Positions 36,457-50,281 are shown, numbered from the stretch's first letter. The stretch: DNA of 64,000 bases from Limanda limanda (GCF_963576545.1 NC_083651.1:23114248-23178247), one strand, 5' to 3'. Numbers and translations: made by a program. The notes: generated from the letters alone by a model not told the origin.

Positions 36457-39098
36457 GTACCATGACCTTCAGACCTGCTCATCTCTTTAGTGACACATCA
36501 GCACAACTTTCTGGGGTGCGATGGATCCTTTTTTGTGGGTTTCAACTTATCTTTCTGCAAAGTGTTCCCTACATACACACTTTTGTGCAGGAAACAGTGG
36601 TCACAGCGAATGTTCAGAGTTATTGTTCTTAGGGTTTGTTGAATTTGTGTGTTACCTGCATCTCCATGTGTTTACTTTATCAGCAACTTTTAATGCAATT
36701 CCATCCATGTCATCCATTATCCTATAAGTGTGTAAATAAATAGGTTGAGCAGGTCTGTTGCATTACAACATGTCACCACACAAGGAAGACATTTGTGGAG
36801 GCAGGCATGTGGATTCTATTACATTATATAGTTTTAAAATGTTTAGGTATTCCTTTTTTAAAAGCAAAGAAACAGAAGACACAGATATCCCACTGGTTGC
36901 TCGACCACTACACAGGATCCAGAGTGAGTCACAGCCTGAGTCTGGTGGGTCACCACATGTTCTCTATGATTCAATGGGTTTGTGTCACACGATGAGACTG
37001 TGTTTCCCAAATTTAGGTGCCAGATTGAGACTCAAGGGAACCGTGTGAAAAAACACAAATCCTCTTCAACACACTGTTTTATTTACTGATCGACCAATCA
37101 CCGCTGTTTTTGTATATTCTTTTTCTTCCAATAAAATTTACACAGTGTCCCCAGTACTGTGAGCCCTGTATAAATCTCCCTGGCCGTTAAGACGTCTGCA
37201 GTGACCGTAAATTGCTCCGCATGTGGGATGAAGTCTTTGATTCCCAGGGCAGACTAAGTAATGACATGGGAGTCATTAGATGAAGAGGTTAGTGCTCACC
37301 CGCAGTGAGGGGGGCAGGCTATGTGCTGGAGCTAAATAATAGGGTGGGGTTGACTCCCAGATCAGGTGAATGAGTACTTGTCATTTGTTAAATGCGCCAC
37401 ATTCACACACACACACTTGTGCTCACAGATACACACGTGTGTCCAATTACAGGGACACACACATTTGCATGAAGTCAACACTTCAAACGCACAGTCATAA
37501 CATGCATAATATCCATCGTTATGGTAATTGAGCCATTTTCTCTGCTGGGATTACTAATCTGGAAAGAAAAGATAACACACTCACTCTTTTCACTGCAGGG
37601 GAAATTACAGGCATTTAGGTTGAGAGGCTGCGACTCTGTAAACTCTCCCCTGGAGCTGCTCTTTAGTGAGGATCATCTCGTGTTATCATGAAGTGCTCGT
37701 GATGTATGGATATTTGAAACCAGGTGATTTTCATTAGTCTTTCCAGTAAAAACTCCGGCAGCTGCTGCACGACCGCCAACAAACTTCCAGCAGCTACACA
37801 CACAGTTGCAAGCTGTCTCCTTTATTTAAAAATGTTATGGGAACGAGAGCCTCGAGTTACGGTAAGTGTTTGTGTGCGTCTGCGCTGAGTCACCGCTCGA
37901 GAGCCACTCACCAAGTGGGGGTCAAAGGTCAGACGAGGTCCCACCTGGCTCGATGGGAGCGTCGTTGTTCTGTGTAGTCACAAGCTTCTTGTGTGGCTCC
38001 ATCAGATCGTACAGACCGAGGAAATAAAAGTTCACTCTGATGCCGTATCACCAGGAACATCCCCCGCGTTCACACACACAGGCTGTAATGACACAACTGT
38101 ATCCAGATGATCATGATGGCGGGAGGATCTCGGGTTTTTAGAAACACAGACCTGACGAACTTAGAGCTTCTGATTGAGATAACAGTGTTAATCTAGCCGT
38201 GCTTTCATCATCTGGTATAAAAAATGCAGAGGACCCACGCTCCTACGTCAGTGTGTCCTCCCACTTTCCCTTTGTGTGTCTTACTCCACTCATTGTTGAC
38301 TTTGGATCAATGAAAGTTTTATTCCCCAAAATTAAAAGTTCTCATAACAACGACACTTTCCCCAGAGGCGAGCGCTGATGTGATGTGAGAACATCGTGTT
38401 GGAACGCAAACAATTCGTTCAATGTGCAAAAAAAGTAGTGATAAAATAGAAGGAATATGTAACAAAAGAGATATGTTGAAATTTTGGATGTGATGTTCCA
38501 CTGGCGGATCGGTGTTTACATTTGAGTTTCCACAGTTTTCTCGGGAGGGAAGTTGCTGATCCTCATGCTAAGTGGTCTCAACGTTCCTACTTGTGATCTT
38601 GTGCTTATCCAGTGTTGTTTTGAATCTCTAAACGGAGATTTGACTCACAATGAAAACTGAAAATTGCCTTCCCAGTTCCTAATGTCGGCGATTAATCCTG
38701 TGATGGAAGGGCGAACATAATCACGTTATTTTGTGTTTCAGGTTCCAAGGCTCGTTTCACATTTTATTTTGACACTCATAGCGCTGAGAGAATCACAACA
38801 TCTCGCTCAGGCCCCAAACTGAAAAAGACGTTTTTCTGCACTAAAGCTGGAGTAAAACAAAACAGCAGTGAACCAGCCATCTACAGCGTAATTCCCATCT
38901 TTTCTCATTTTCCCGTGTTATTTTGAACTGCGCTGGAAAGAAGAACAAAGTCCTCTGTCTCTGAAATATACCGTCACTGGTTATCATGATGTTTCTTGGT
39001 CTTGAGTCTGTGTAATGGTTGGTTACAGTCGAAGTCCCGGCCATGCAACGCCATAGCAACCGTTCAAGACATAGACAAGAGTGTGATCATGTCTGTGA

Positions 39099-39222
<124 letters not shown>

Positions 39223-39664
39223 ACATGGTGTATCATGGGAATGTTTTATCGAGCAGACAAGAGGTCCAGACTGAGGGGTGAGACTTTCACAACTCAATAT
39301 TTCCATGAAGTCAATGATTTCTTCACTCTCACAATTTAGCCTCCATCAGTGGCTTTGTTCCTGGAGAGCTTTATTCCTGGAGAGCTGCCAGCTGATGGAG
39401 ACCACAGTATATTCAGGAAGGTGCGATAATTACAATAACAACTTCTACATAAACAAGCAAGAATAAAACTGATTTCAAGAATAAAGAATGTGTTTATGGT
39501 TAACAAATATTTTGTAAATAGTCTAATCATTCATCCAGTTATTGTCATTTTCTTTAAATACAAATAATAAGAAACCTGTACTACAGGGGTTGTTTATTTG
39601 AACCCAGCTCTCTCTTTCTTTCTTACCAGTACTCTAGACTGCACACTGTGTAACTATGGGACTC

Positions 39665-39915
39665 AGTAGAGCACGTACCTCCGCCAAGGCCCAACAGTCT
39701 CCTTATAACAGACACATTTAAATTCAATAAATCCAGATTCTTGTTTGGATCTGCACAAAATTACCCACACTCATAAAAAGTCTTCCAAACATGTCAGATT
39801 TTTTTTCATCAAGATCCACAAATTATTCTATGATGAATCAAGGAAAATGTAAAGAACAAACTGACTTTCTCACAATGTTAATGATTGCGAAAGAAATGTC
39901 CACCCCCTGATCCAA
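39665..39915 (-). mobile_element. Decayed interspersed repeat, family A, antisense copy
   Basis: GTACCTCCGCCAAGGCCCAA, ACACATTTAAATTCAATAAA, TCCAGATTCTTGTTTGGATC, TGCACAAAATT, TTTCATCAAGATCCAC and CTTTCTCACAATGTTAATG are the reverse complement of the tail half of the repeat. Compare the sense-strand tail (GGGACTGTTGAGCCTTGG) at 49105. Confidence 0.65.
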
Positions 39916-40339
39916 AGCCTCATCTAAAATATTAAATTGGTAGTTTCCTCACTCGTACCACAACGTTACGTTGAGTTACTTTGTAATCTGTCAAATAGTT
40001 TGAGATTACAAACAAATGGAGAAGGGTGCAAACATAACTTCTGCACAGGTAATAGAGTTAAGATTTAAATGAATACTTACTGTTAAAATGTTTCCATTTT
40101 ATTATATTTATTAAGGATTTAGATTATTTAAAGGATATTTCGATTTTATCATCATTCATTAAGAATTTATCAAGCGATAAGAAATATAGCTCATCTAAGA
40201 AATCTTCACTCTATGTAGCTTCATTCACTTCAGTGTGAGATGGACACGTGCATGTGCCTGTCACAGTTTAACTAACTAACCCTTGCATGTAGGATTTCCT
40301 CTGGTGTATGAACACACTGTCAATAAGACATCTCTGCAT

Positions 40340-40450
40340 CTGCCCAAAGGCCGCACCTGCATGTTATTAGCCCCACAAAGTCCCCATTAACACCCTGCCA
40401 CCATCAGCAGGTAATTTATTGCTTTAATTACAGACAGAAAGAATACCAGA
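40340..40450. promoter_or_regulatory. Candidate conserved non-coding element
   Basis: Unique block with CCATCAGCAGGTAATTTATT and GCTTTAATTACAGAC, including TAATTA-type homeodomain cores and a TTTAATTA match. Support is motif content only. Confidence 0.2.
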
Positions 40451-41362
40451 AAGAGTTTATAACCACTCTAATAGGTATAACCCCTGCAGGTCACCTGTGG
40501 GGGTCAGAGAGGTTCACCATCACTCTTCATAAAGTGAGTTCAGGGCCTGGGAATCTGAAGAGGACACGAGACTTCAGGATTCTGAATTTCAGGTGCTTCA
40601 AACACGGAGGAAGCTGAATGTGATACAGAATTGTCATGTTCCATTAAAGGCCAAATTACAAGGGGCAGGATGGAAAATGAAGATGCTCGGACTAGAAAGA
40701 AATACTGGGTTAGACAGGTAATATAATTTAAAAAATATGTGTAGCTCATTAACAAATACTGCAGTTCCTAAAGCAATTTTTTGTCTTATATTTGGGGCTC
40801 TGTAATAAATAATAAATTATTATAATGAAATTACATAGTGTTACGGATTATATGATTATAAAGTTAAATATGTGGAGTCCTACATTACATTCTGTCACTG
40901 AGTCAAGACAACCGCAGTACGACATCTCCAGCAGCTGCAGCTTATACAAAACAACCTTCACCAAACATTGGAAAAAAATTGTATTTAACGTATTTAACGT
41001 TCGCCTTTGATCCGGATTCCAATTCTCAGTGCATTCCTTTCCCACGGCATTTTTTAGATATCCACAAAATTTCTAAAAAACCAACCAAAACCACAGTAAC
41101 ATCGACCAGATTCAACGAGAAAAATGTCTTAACTGAAAAAACATTATTGGTTTGAACCCCTGCATGGCTCCATATGTCTCTGGTCAGGCTGAGCACGCAT
41201 CTGTTTGTGTACGTGTGTGTGTTTATGTGGTCGGTGAGGGTATTTGCATATATATATACTAGAGAACAGAGCACATGTGAGTCTGGTCAGTGTGTCGTAC
41301 TTGCATATTTATGTTTATCGTGTGACATTTGCGGAAGAAAAGTCTCACTAAGAAGTGTGTGG

Positions 41363-41363
<1 letters not shown>

Positions 41364-41400
<37 letters not shown>
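41364..41400. repeat. (GT)n microsatellite
   Basis: About 18 GT units, with further TG-rich sequence to 41430. Confidence 0.95.
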
Positions 41401-41404
<4 letters not shown>

Positions 41405-42081
41405 ATGTGTGTGTTTGTCTGTGTGTTTGTTGCTCTTGCTGGTGAGCAGGGTGGGGCCAAAGACCCTGATGTGGTCGCCCTCTGCGATACCTCAACACAT
41501 GTGGACGGGGGCAAGAAGCTCCATGCATCACCAAGAAAATCTGGGAACTGTGTGTGTGTGTTTCTGTGTTTGTGGTGTGTGTCTGTGTGTACAGAAGCAT
41601 TTTTGATTGGTTGATCTGGCCATACCGATCATTATCTATTTGTGTGCCATGACGACAGCTTGGGAATATTTGCTCCAGATACGAGGAACAGCTGCCTGGC
41701 TAAACCCTGAATGGTTCACCACCATCACTGTCACTCATCCTGGGAATATGTCTCTGTTTGTGTATTTGTTATTGGTTGTGTTTGACAACATGTGCTCAGC
41801 AGCATCTCTGCTAGGGGCCATAAAGTGGGACCAATCATGAGTTTCTCATTCGTGCACAATTCCCAGTTCCCAGTATAGTGCATATGAATCATGTTTTGTT
41901 TTACTGTTAGCTGTATAGCTTTGATTCAAAACCACACATCAGTTAATTTGTTTTTTTACTTCAAAAAAGCTCACCAAACTCTTTATAAAAAACATTATAT
42001 TTATTGTTAATATTTTTAGCAAGTGACTTTTTAAAGACTCAGATTGACTCATTTTCCCTTTGTATCCTCTCTATCCACACT

Positions 42082-42108
42082 CACACACACACACACACAC
42101 ACACACAG
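42082..42108. repeat. (CA)n microsatellite
   Basis: About 13 CA units. Confidence 0.9.
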
Positions 42109-42676
42109 CACTGTGCACAGTAACTGTATACAGTATAATGTATGTACGAACAGTCACAAATCACAGATATATAGAGAAAGACTGTTTCATGACTGTGATT
42201 TACTGTGAGCTCTTGAACGTATCACCACAGACCAGTGATACTGAGAAGCATTAGTCATCCGCAGTGAATAAAAACCAAAGAACAGTCACATAAAGCATGA
42301 CTCCGTCCAGCTTCTCAGTGAGCAATGGTGTCCCTGTGTGTGCACGTGCAACGCACATGACAGCGGAGGACTCACACAGATCAGTCATGTGCATGTGTGG
42401 GTATAAGACTTTCTGCTTTGTTTGTTTGTAAAGATCTTACGGAGAAACATTACAAAGAAATTAAGATCACTGCCCCTGCTTATGAAATAAAGCAGAGACC
42501 TTGTTTTAATGGGAAACTCCACCTTGCTTCAACCCCGCTCGTAGTTGGTAGAAGTTTTATACACCATTTCCAAAATAACTTCCTTAAGTGTCGTGGTATC
42601 ATATATCTGTTTCACAACACACGCCTCTGTAAATTGTGGCTATGACACATGTCGAGGTTCTCCGTGCGGTGCTGTG

Positions 42677-42724
42677 GCGGTTCCCCGAGCGGTTCCTCGA
42701 GCGGTTCCCCGAGCGGTTCTCGTG
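42677..42724 (+). repeat. 12-bp minisatellite, four units
   Basis: Units GCGGTTCCCCGA, GCGGTTCCTCGA, GCGGTTCCCCGA and a diverged fourth. It produces an AVPR repeat in an open frame (42545-42967) that I do not believe is a gene. Confidence 0.85.
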
Positions 42725-43890
42725 GTGTTCGCTCAGCGAGCAGCTGCAGAGAGTCGGGGCCAATCCGCTGCTGACTCGACTGTTCTGCTTCCAGGAGCCG
42801 ACCGACCCAGGCGAATGGAGTTCAGCTTTTCCAGAGATCCCGGGCTCTCGGGATCAAACAGCGTTGCTAACAGGCGGCCCCGAGCAGGCAGGCAGCGGTC
42901 ACCACAGCAGCGGCCCCTGGGCCAGAGGGAAACACCCTCCCTGTGGCTTCCCTCTCCTAAATATTAAAGACCTGGCCTTCCTCTTTGGCCATTCCTGCTT
43001 TCCTTTATGTGTGTGCCATTTGTGGTGGTGTAAATAAGAGAAAAATATCCAAACAAGCTTGAGCTCCATTACTGGTGTTTAATATCTATGAATCTGGTGA
43101 CACATTCCGAAAATGCAACAGAAACTGAGGAGCATCCACATCTGTTGAAACACTTTGAGTGACTTGCTTTTCTCAAACGTATTCTTGTTATGTCGCTAAA
43201 ATATGAGGGTGCATTTTTTACTGAAAGGCCTTCGGAGAACATCAGCTGAGCCCTCTCTTGTTGCTCGGCCTTTGCCTTCCTGCCCTCCTCTCCTCGCCCA
43301 TCCCTAGCTCTCCTCGCTCTGACAGGGCTACAGGATTAGTAACTCTCTTCCAACGCAGGGCCACATGTGTGCATTGCGGCGAAGGACAAAGGCTTTACAC
43401 TCCGTCAGCCTGCAATCACCGGCACACTCCACCGCCCGCCGCTCAGAGTCATTATTACGTTTCGCCTGCTCGACAAAAAAATCCACATGTTGCACCTCAT
43501 CCATTGTTCAAGCTACGACTAATTTTCTCTCTGAATCATTATGTGACTCATAAACAATTTCACATGTGGCAAAGTCCCTCCCTTCTTCTCATCCCCCCCA
43601 AAGAAAAATACACCAATTACACCATTTTTAGCCGCAGTTCACTTAGGTGTTGAAGTGTATAAAAGAGAGAATGAATATAAATACATCATCAATGTCAGTT
43701 TAAGGGGCTCAATCGAGCATGGAGGGGGCATGTGGGGGGGGGGTGGCGTAATGGGAGCGAGGTGAAGAGGTTCCCTTGTGTCTCCGGCTCCCGGGCACCA
43801 GGTGGTGTTTCAGTTCCTTCACCTCACCTTCACTTCCAGGAGCTCTGGCATAATAAAGGCTTGTTTAAACAGTCAGGGCTTGGAAAAGAA

Positions 43891-44267
<377 letters not shown>

Positions 44268-44696
44268 TTACTAGAAAAGCCGCAGAGTTTGAAAGTCAAG
44301 CTCGTTTTCCTCTCTGGCGGAAGAACACATCTGGAGAGCAGGTGTTGCAGCCAGCTGTGGTGCAAAGGGGAGTCGGTGCAGGAGCGTAGGGCGCGGCTCC
44401 CTCTACAGGCCGTCGAGGAGCATTACACCTCAGAGGTCAAGGACAGCGATTGACATGTCCAGGCAAAGACCAGCCACTTCCAGAAGGTTCCCACTTCACT
44501 GGTTATAGACATGTTCATCAGACATTCAAATCTCTGTATTAAAAGTTATTGGATTTCATGTTGTATAAAACAATCGAGCGTTTTCAATGGAAACAGCTAA
44601 ATGTTATCCGCATGGGAACCTTTTCCCCCCATTCAGTACTCTGGTAAATGTTGAGTTACTGCCATTGGAAATGTAAAGGAAACAGTTGTGGTGCAG

Positions 44697-44698
<2 letters not shown>

Positions 44699-44743
<45 letters not shown>
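44699..44743. repeat. (CA)n microsatellite
   Basis: About 22 CA units. Confidence 0.95.
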
Positions 44744-44745
<2 letters not shown>

Positions 44746-44939
44746 CCATCCCTTTCTGTGTTCATGAACACGTCCAGTTGCCTCAGACTTGGGCACTTCA
44801 CTTTAAAGTCAGGGTGAAAAATGATTTCAGCGTGACAGAGCTCAAAGTAAAAGGGCTCCACAGGTTGGTGTTTTATTCTGTCACGGAAAGATTCCCTATC
44901 TGTTAGTTTGAGGGTGTGTGCGTGAGTAAGTTTGTGTGT

Positions 44940-44943
44940 GCGT

Positions 44944-44992
<49 letters not shown>

Positions 44993-45012
44993 TGTGTGTC
45001 TGTGTATGTCTC
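44940..45012. repeat. (TG)n microsatellite, interrupted
   Basis: CGTGTG-type units at the left and TCTG interruptions at the right end. Confidence 0.9.
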
Positions 45013-45827
45013 TGTGTGTGAGTGCTCTTACGTGCTGTCTCTCTCTTCTGAAATGAGTATATCCGGTGTATATATGCCCTTTAGTATATTTAATACCAAG
45101 TGATACGCTGTTCTCTCAGACATAATAATAAGAATATTATTTAAATTTTTATTATTAGTAGTATTCATATTTTCAAAAGGTGCAGTATTGAATGTTTCAG
45201 CCTTTTTTTCAACGTGCAAGATTTACTAAGACTATTTTGAGGCCATTAAAATACAAATAAATCTGTAAAACCCTCAGTAGTGAAACGATGCAGGATATTG
45301 AAATACACACACAATCCATGATGTATCATTGAATCAGTATTTATTTACTCTTCCTGAAGAAGAGGCAGATATAAAAAACTATAAAGAAAGTCCACTTGTT
45401 TTTATCAAGTAAAAGTTTTTAATATAAAGCCGCAGCAGTGAAATATTAACTTACAGATACACACACTCTCGATGTTTGTCTCTCTGGATGTTGCCTAGGA
45501 CAACCAGCTCATAACACTGCGAGTATATAAATATTGTATTATAAAGACGGCCAATTAATGACTAGGTTGAAGATGCCACTGCTAAAATAATGTCGCTCTA
45601 GATTATTAAGTAGAGAATAACTGTTGTCATACCGCAACAAATTGACCACAGGAAATCACGGGGGAAAAGTAACAGCTAAATGAAAGCCCTGAATAAAATC
45701 TGATGTGCTTTGGCACTGATCTTTTGGACTTTAAATTTAAAACATTTGTTGAAATAAAAAGCATTTAAATATATATATAGCACGTCAATCCAAACCATGT
45801 GAGCAAATACACATTCGTATACATATG

Positions 45828-45999
45828 CATATGGTAAATGGATTGCATAGCGCTTTTCACTACAAGTCACATTCACCCGTTTTACACACACATTTCCAGA
45901 GCAGCCGTCAGATGCAATTTGGGGTTCAGTGTTTCACCCGAACCACCGACCTTCTGGTTGGTGGACAACCCGCTCTACCTCCTGAGCCACAGCCACCAC
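45828..45999 (+). mobile_element. Teleost SINE-like repeat, internally deleted
   Basis: TATGGTAAATGGATTGCATA, GCGCTTTTCACTACAAGTCA, CATTCACCCGTTTTACACAC, GCAATTTGGGGTTCAGTG, CGAACCACCGACCTTCTGG and CTCTACCTCCTGAGCCACAG follow, in order, a repeat I recall from many teleost genomes (TAAATGGTAAATGGACTGCA...). A usual middle segment, including the 'CAAGGACACTTCGGCA' part, is missing. Confidence 0.7.
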
Positions 46000-47044
46000 A
46001 TGTAGTCCCTCAGACAAAACAGTCAAATTAAATCATTCAATTATTCCTTTTAATAAGTGCTTAGGGATGGTGGTTTCCGTCTAGAAACACCGGCCAAAAG
46101 AAATGTGCTTTTCACTTCGTTGGGGAGTGAGTGTGGAGAGAACAGAGCACCAAACATAAAACAGTTCTGCAGAATATCTAGTTTTTCACGGTTACTTACC
46201 ACAGAATTCATTCAGCTGTTAAACCAAATCATCGGCTTAAAAAAGGGCCAGAGATGGAAGCAGCCTAACTGAAGATTTGAACCTGGCATGATCATATGGG
46301 ACCTCACATAAAGAGGAAAATGAGGACATGTGATTCTTCCTCCTGTGGTATGATCAGTCACATATGAGCCAAGTGTCCTAACACAGGTCTGAGCCTGACA
46401 GTCTCACTCTATATCACAGAGGTAAGCTCCACATGATGATGTCTTACCAGTAATTATATTAATCCACTTTCTCTGTGTGGATGATAAATCTGAGACTTTC
46501 TACCGCTCATTAAATAGTGACTGTCGAGCTGTTATGACAAAGAGCATGTCACAAGCACGAGTACATAGTTGTGCGTGGCTGCACATTTACGTGTGTGTGA
46601 GTGTGTGTCTGCGTACGTGTGTTTGTGTACGCAAATTACCGTGTTTGCACATTCCTGGCCCTCCAACATCATGTGTAATAAGCTTTACTTTGACGTGCCC
46701 CGAAGATGAACTTGGGAATCAGCATCGTTTGACTTCTGAGCTTTTGACATGGCTGCCAGTCAGCATCAGTGGTGGGATGAAACCAGAGCTGCTGCCCTCA
46801 GAGGATCTTCTCTCGCCCTTTTCTTTTTTCCCGCTCTCTCCCCTCCGCACCCCCCTCGTTACCACTCGGTCTCGAACTCTCTGTTCCTCTCCCCTCTGCA
46901 GTCAGGTAAATCTGTTTCATATGACTGCGGAAGAGGCCCCCTCTTTAAACCTGGAACATCAAAAACAATATAGTTATGCAATAATGTATTAAGCTCAATC
47001 TAAAATAGATAATTTATTTAATACTGCTTGTAGCTTTGAATCAC

Positions 47045-47240
47045 TAATCAAGATAAAACAAGATAAGATAAAATATGAGTCTTTATTGGGCCCACTTTGG
47101 AGATTTTTACAGCAAAGAGGAAATATGGAAATACACAATAAAAACACAATACATACAATAAAGTAACTTTTTTAAAAAACATGTGCAGTGGGATGTGAGA
47201 TGCAGTGTTACAGTATAACTGTAATGCACATACATTGAAT
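47045..47240. repeat. Teleost repeat of the GATAAGATAA...TTTATT type
   Basis: AACAAGATAAGATAAAATAT, GAGTCTTTATTGGGCCCACT, TTACAGCAAAGAGGAAATAT and AACACAATACATACAATAAA follow the order of a common fish repeat. A possibly related piece lies at 57220-57440. Its class is uncertain. Confidence 0.5.
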
Positions 47241-47700
47241 GACATCACACAAGCTTTTATAACCTCATGCCTTGATTAATGTAACAGTCTTTTCTCTGGT
47301 CTAACTCAGAAAAACCCTCAAACTACTGCAGCTTGCGTTTTAACTCGAAGAGATATGATCACATAACATCTGCTTCATCATTTTTATGCCGGCTCCCATA
47401 TTGTTTTTTTTGGATAGATTTTATAATTTCATTCATTTCTTTTAAGGCTCTTCGTGGCCGGGCCCCCAAGCTACATCTTTCAAATCCTTATTTACTTCTA
47501 TGCAGCTTGCGCTCTCTGGGCGAGTGTCTGCTGTCACTGAGGGGGAGAGAGAGTTCGCCATCAGAGGCCCGAGGCGCTGGAAGGATTCCCAAAGAAATCA
47601 GACTGTCTGAGACAGCGTCTTCCTTTAGTTCTCCACTTTTCTCAGAAGGCATATTCCTGAATTTACATGGCGTGCCAAGCTTTTATTGGTCTTATATCTC

Positions 47701-47731
<31 letters not shown>

Positions 47732-47850
47732 GTAACTATTATTATTATTATTACTTATTTACATCCTCCTGTATTCTGTATGTGTTTTCTTGATGTGTGG
47801 CACTTTGTACTTTGTATTTAAAAGGGCTCTATAAATAAAGTTATAATGAG
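47240..47850 (+). pseudogene. Broken non-LTR retrotransposon 3' end (Rex1/L2-like)
   Basis: Pieces of the C-terminal part of a LINE ORF2 are visible in shifting frames: CNSLFSGLTQK (about 47284-47318), ACVLTRRDMIT (about 47327-47360), IDFIISFISFKALRGRAPKL (about 47415-47475), then a Leu/Ser-rich region with LRSLGECLLS. The end GGGCTCTATAAATAAAGTTA (47824-47843) is a typical LINE 3' terminus. Stops and frameshifts show it is dead. An (ATT)n tract sits inside the 3' part. Confidence 0.7.
47701..47752. repeat. (ATT)n microsatellite
   Basis: ATT units with one GTAACT interruption, inside the LINE 3' region. Confidence 0.95.
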
Positions 47851-47971
47851 AAAATTATAATTATTGAAGCTGAGTTTGTTTTTTTAACCAGCAAGGAATG
47901 TGCTGTGGTATTGTGGGTATTTCTGTTATTATCTTCATTCCATAAGTATGGGCTGAATGACTTGATAGCAC

Positions 47972-47993
47972 CACACACACACACACTCACACA

Positions 47994-48047
<54 letters not shown>
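47972..48047. repeat. (CA)n microsatellite
   Basis: CA array with TCAC and TACA interruptions. Confidence 0.95.
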
Positions 48048-48049
<2 letters not shown>

Positions 48050-49104
48050 CACACTACAGAACTATTACACAGTGATTTCAACACCTCTGGAAAACAATTC
48101 CAACATTATAAGCATCACATAGAGTAGATTTACTGCCGTATTAGACTGTGCTGGTTTCATCTCAGAGCACCCAGTGAACTGCCAGCTCAGTGTGCAATTG
48201 TAATTGTCAGTTTTATGCACAGGCTGCACAGCGCCTGAGTGGAATTTATTGGTTGCCTTCGGTGCGTTTCCTCATCAGGGGAATGATTTATATGCATTAA
48301 AATAGCAATGCATTTACACCTGGTGGCTAAAAGGTGTTAATCAATTTAATAGTTTTGCCATATATCATTATTTTATCCTTATTATTATCAACACATTTTT
48401 AAAAAAAATAAGTCAACCCCTTAATCTTTTCATCAAACTCTTGGCAAGACAGCGGAGGAGTGTGCTTCCAGGAAAGTCTAACAATTACTGTAAAACTCGG
48501 TGTATGTTTCGGAGCTTCGTGTTTGTTCGAGCCTGCACAGTCGGGATATTTGTGCGTCGGTATGAGGATGTGGTCGTGTCACTGAATCTCACAGCATTTC
48601 TTAATTATCCCCTGAAACGTCAGACCTGTATACATTGAGCAGTTCAAACAAACCTCATAATCCAAACCCGTAGCAGATTAGTTTGGATTTCCTTTTCTTT
48701 TTTCCTTTTTTTTTCTGGCCACAAATTGATGTCACGTTTGTCCTGCTCTCCAGGAAGACGATGGGAGATGATGGTTGGTTGTTGCCAGGTTACAAGAGGT
48801 GAAGGGGTTGAGGAATGTCTCTGCCTGATGGTGTTTTCAGGGAGACGCCAGTGAAAGTCCTGCTAGCTCCTGGACACGCCTGCACACTCGTTATGCTTTT
48901 GTGAAGAATCAAATGATGATTTGGCTCTAACGCCGTTTGTCTGCGTTGCTTCTCCTTCTCGCTCAGTGCTCTCTAAATTGTCTGCTTCTTCAACTCGGGT
49001 TTTTTTTTATCTCCCTCTTCTCATTTCATTCTCTGTCAGTCTTATTATTTTCCTTCTTAACCTCCTCGTGTTTCATTGGCCCATAACCTCAGGTCATCTA
49101 TTTG

Positions 49105-49258
49105 TCCGATTGTTTGTTTGTTTGTAGGAAAATGCAAAACTACTAGAATGAGTTCCGTGAAATTTTGTGAAGTAGGGGGACAGTTGATCCAGACCAGGGT
49201 GTGATTCCAATGTGGTTTTGTTATGGGACTGTTGAGCCTTGGTGGTCTTCTGCCCTAA
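49105..49258 (+). mobile_element. Repeat family A, internally deleted sense copy
   Basis: Head part GTTTGTTTGTTTGTAGGAAA, CAAAACTACTAGAATG and GTGAAATTTTGTGAAG is followed directly by the tail part GTTATGGGACTGTTGAGCCT and TGGTGGTCTTCTGCCCTA. The middle section seen at 32365 is absent. Confidence 0.6.
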
Positions 49259-49687
49259 CATATTCTTCTATCTGAAGGTGTTGACTACCTTGTGAGAGCC
49301 GACAAAACATAGCTGGTCCAGGAACATGAATGACCAGACATGCACATACCATTCATACACACAGCGCTACAGTTACTGTATATGTGCTAATTCACATATA
49401 CTGGGATAAAGAAGATTTAACCAGGTCTGATACTCTCAAAGATATTGTTTCGAGCAACTTACAAAGTCTGAATCTGTCGAAACAAACCTTTAACATCTCT
49501 GATCCAAAATCCCTGCACCCAAAAGGATCTTTGGCCACTTTTCTCTGACCACTCAGTGACATTCACTCTCTGCTTGGTGTCAGATATCATCCACATTTCA
49601 CTGATCAAGAGGTTAAAGTTATCCTAAAGCTCATCTGTGTTTCTGTGGCTCACACATACAGCTTCTTCTTTCTGCCTCTGTCTCTCC

Positions 49688-49693
<6 letters not shown>

Positions 49694-49742
<49 letters not shown>
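49694..49742. repeat. (CA)n microsatellite
   Basis: About 24 pure CA units. Confidence 0.95.
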
Positions 49743-49746
<4 letters not shown>

Positions 49747-50212
49747 AGCCCAGGTCATTATGGAAAGCCACTGCAGTCAAAAACCATCAGAGAACACAAG
49801 GCTACAGAGAGCATGATAAGTAGCTCTTTACGTGGCCTGATATTATCATATTCATGCCTCATTCATAACAGACAAACTGATCAAAAACCTCGGGCTGTTC
49901 CAAAAGGTCATCTCCGGGGTTCGCCATGGGTCGACCCAGCCCATGAAAGCTGAGGGTCATGGGAAGCTGCAGTTCTTGGCTCGACTGGATAGGAACTTCA
50001 CTGACAGGTTCTCTCTGAGGATGTTTGTAAAATGGCCGACCACTGATACCACAGCAAAGAGCAGCACTCTGTGACTGTGCTGTACATCCTGGGCCAAGGA
50101 CATGGCGAGCACATCATGACCAATGAGCTGAACCAGGGAGGAGGCGCTGAGAGAGGGGGTGGAAGAGAGTGGCCTTTACTCTGGGTTCGGAGTAGGAGAA
50201 GATGTGTGGACG

Positions 50213-50281
50213 TGTGTGCATGTGTGTGTCTGCGCGTGTGTGTGTGTGCGCGTGTGTGTGTGCGTGTGTGTGTGTGTGTGG
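50213..50281. repeat. (TG)n with CG interruptions
   Basis: TG/GCGTG mixed array, partly purine-pyrimidine alternating with CG steps. Confidence 0.9.

Noticed and set aside
42545..42967. 140-codon frame with an AVPR repeat
   Set aside because: The repeat comes from the 12-bp minisatellite. There is no domain, and a competing frame (42636-43037) is open over the same DNA.
47333..47821. 162-codon frame as a possible gene
   Set aside because: It matches the decayed LINE 3' end and an ATT array.
49860..50160. GC-richer stretch suspected to be a processed pseudogene
   Set aside because: No frame gave a recognisable protein, and no poly(A) tail or target duplication was seen.
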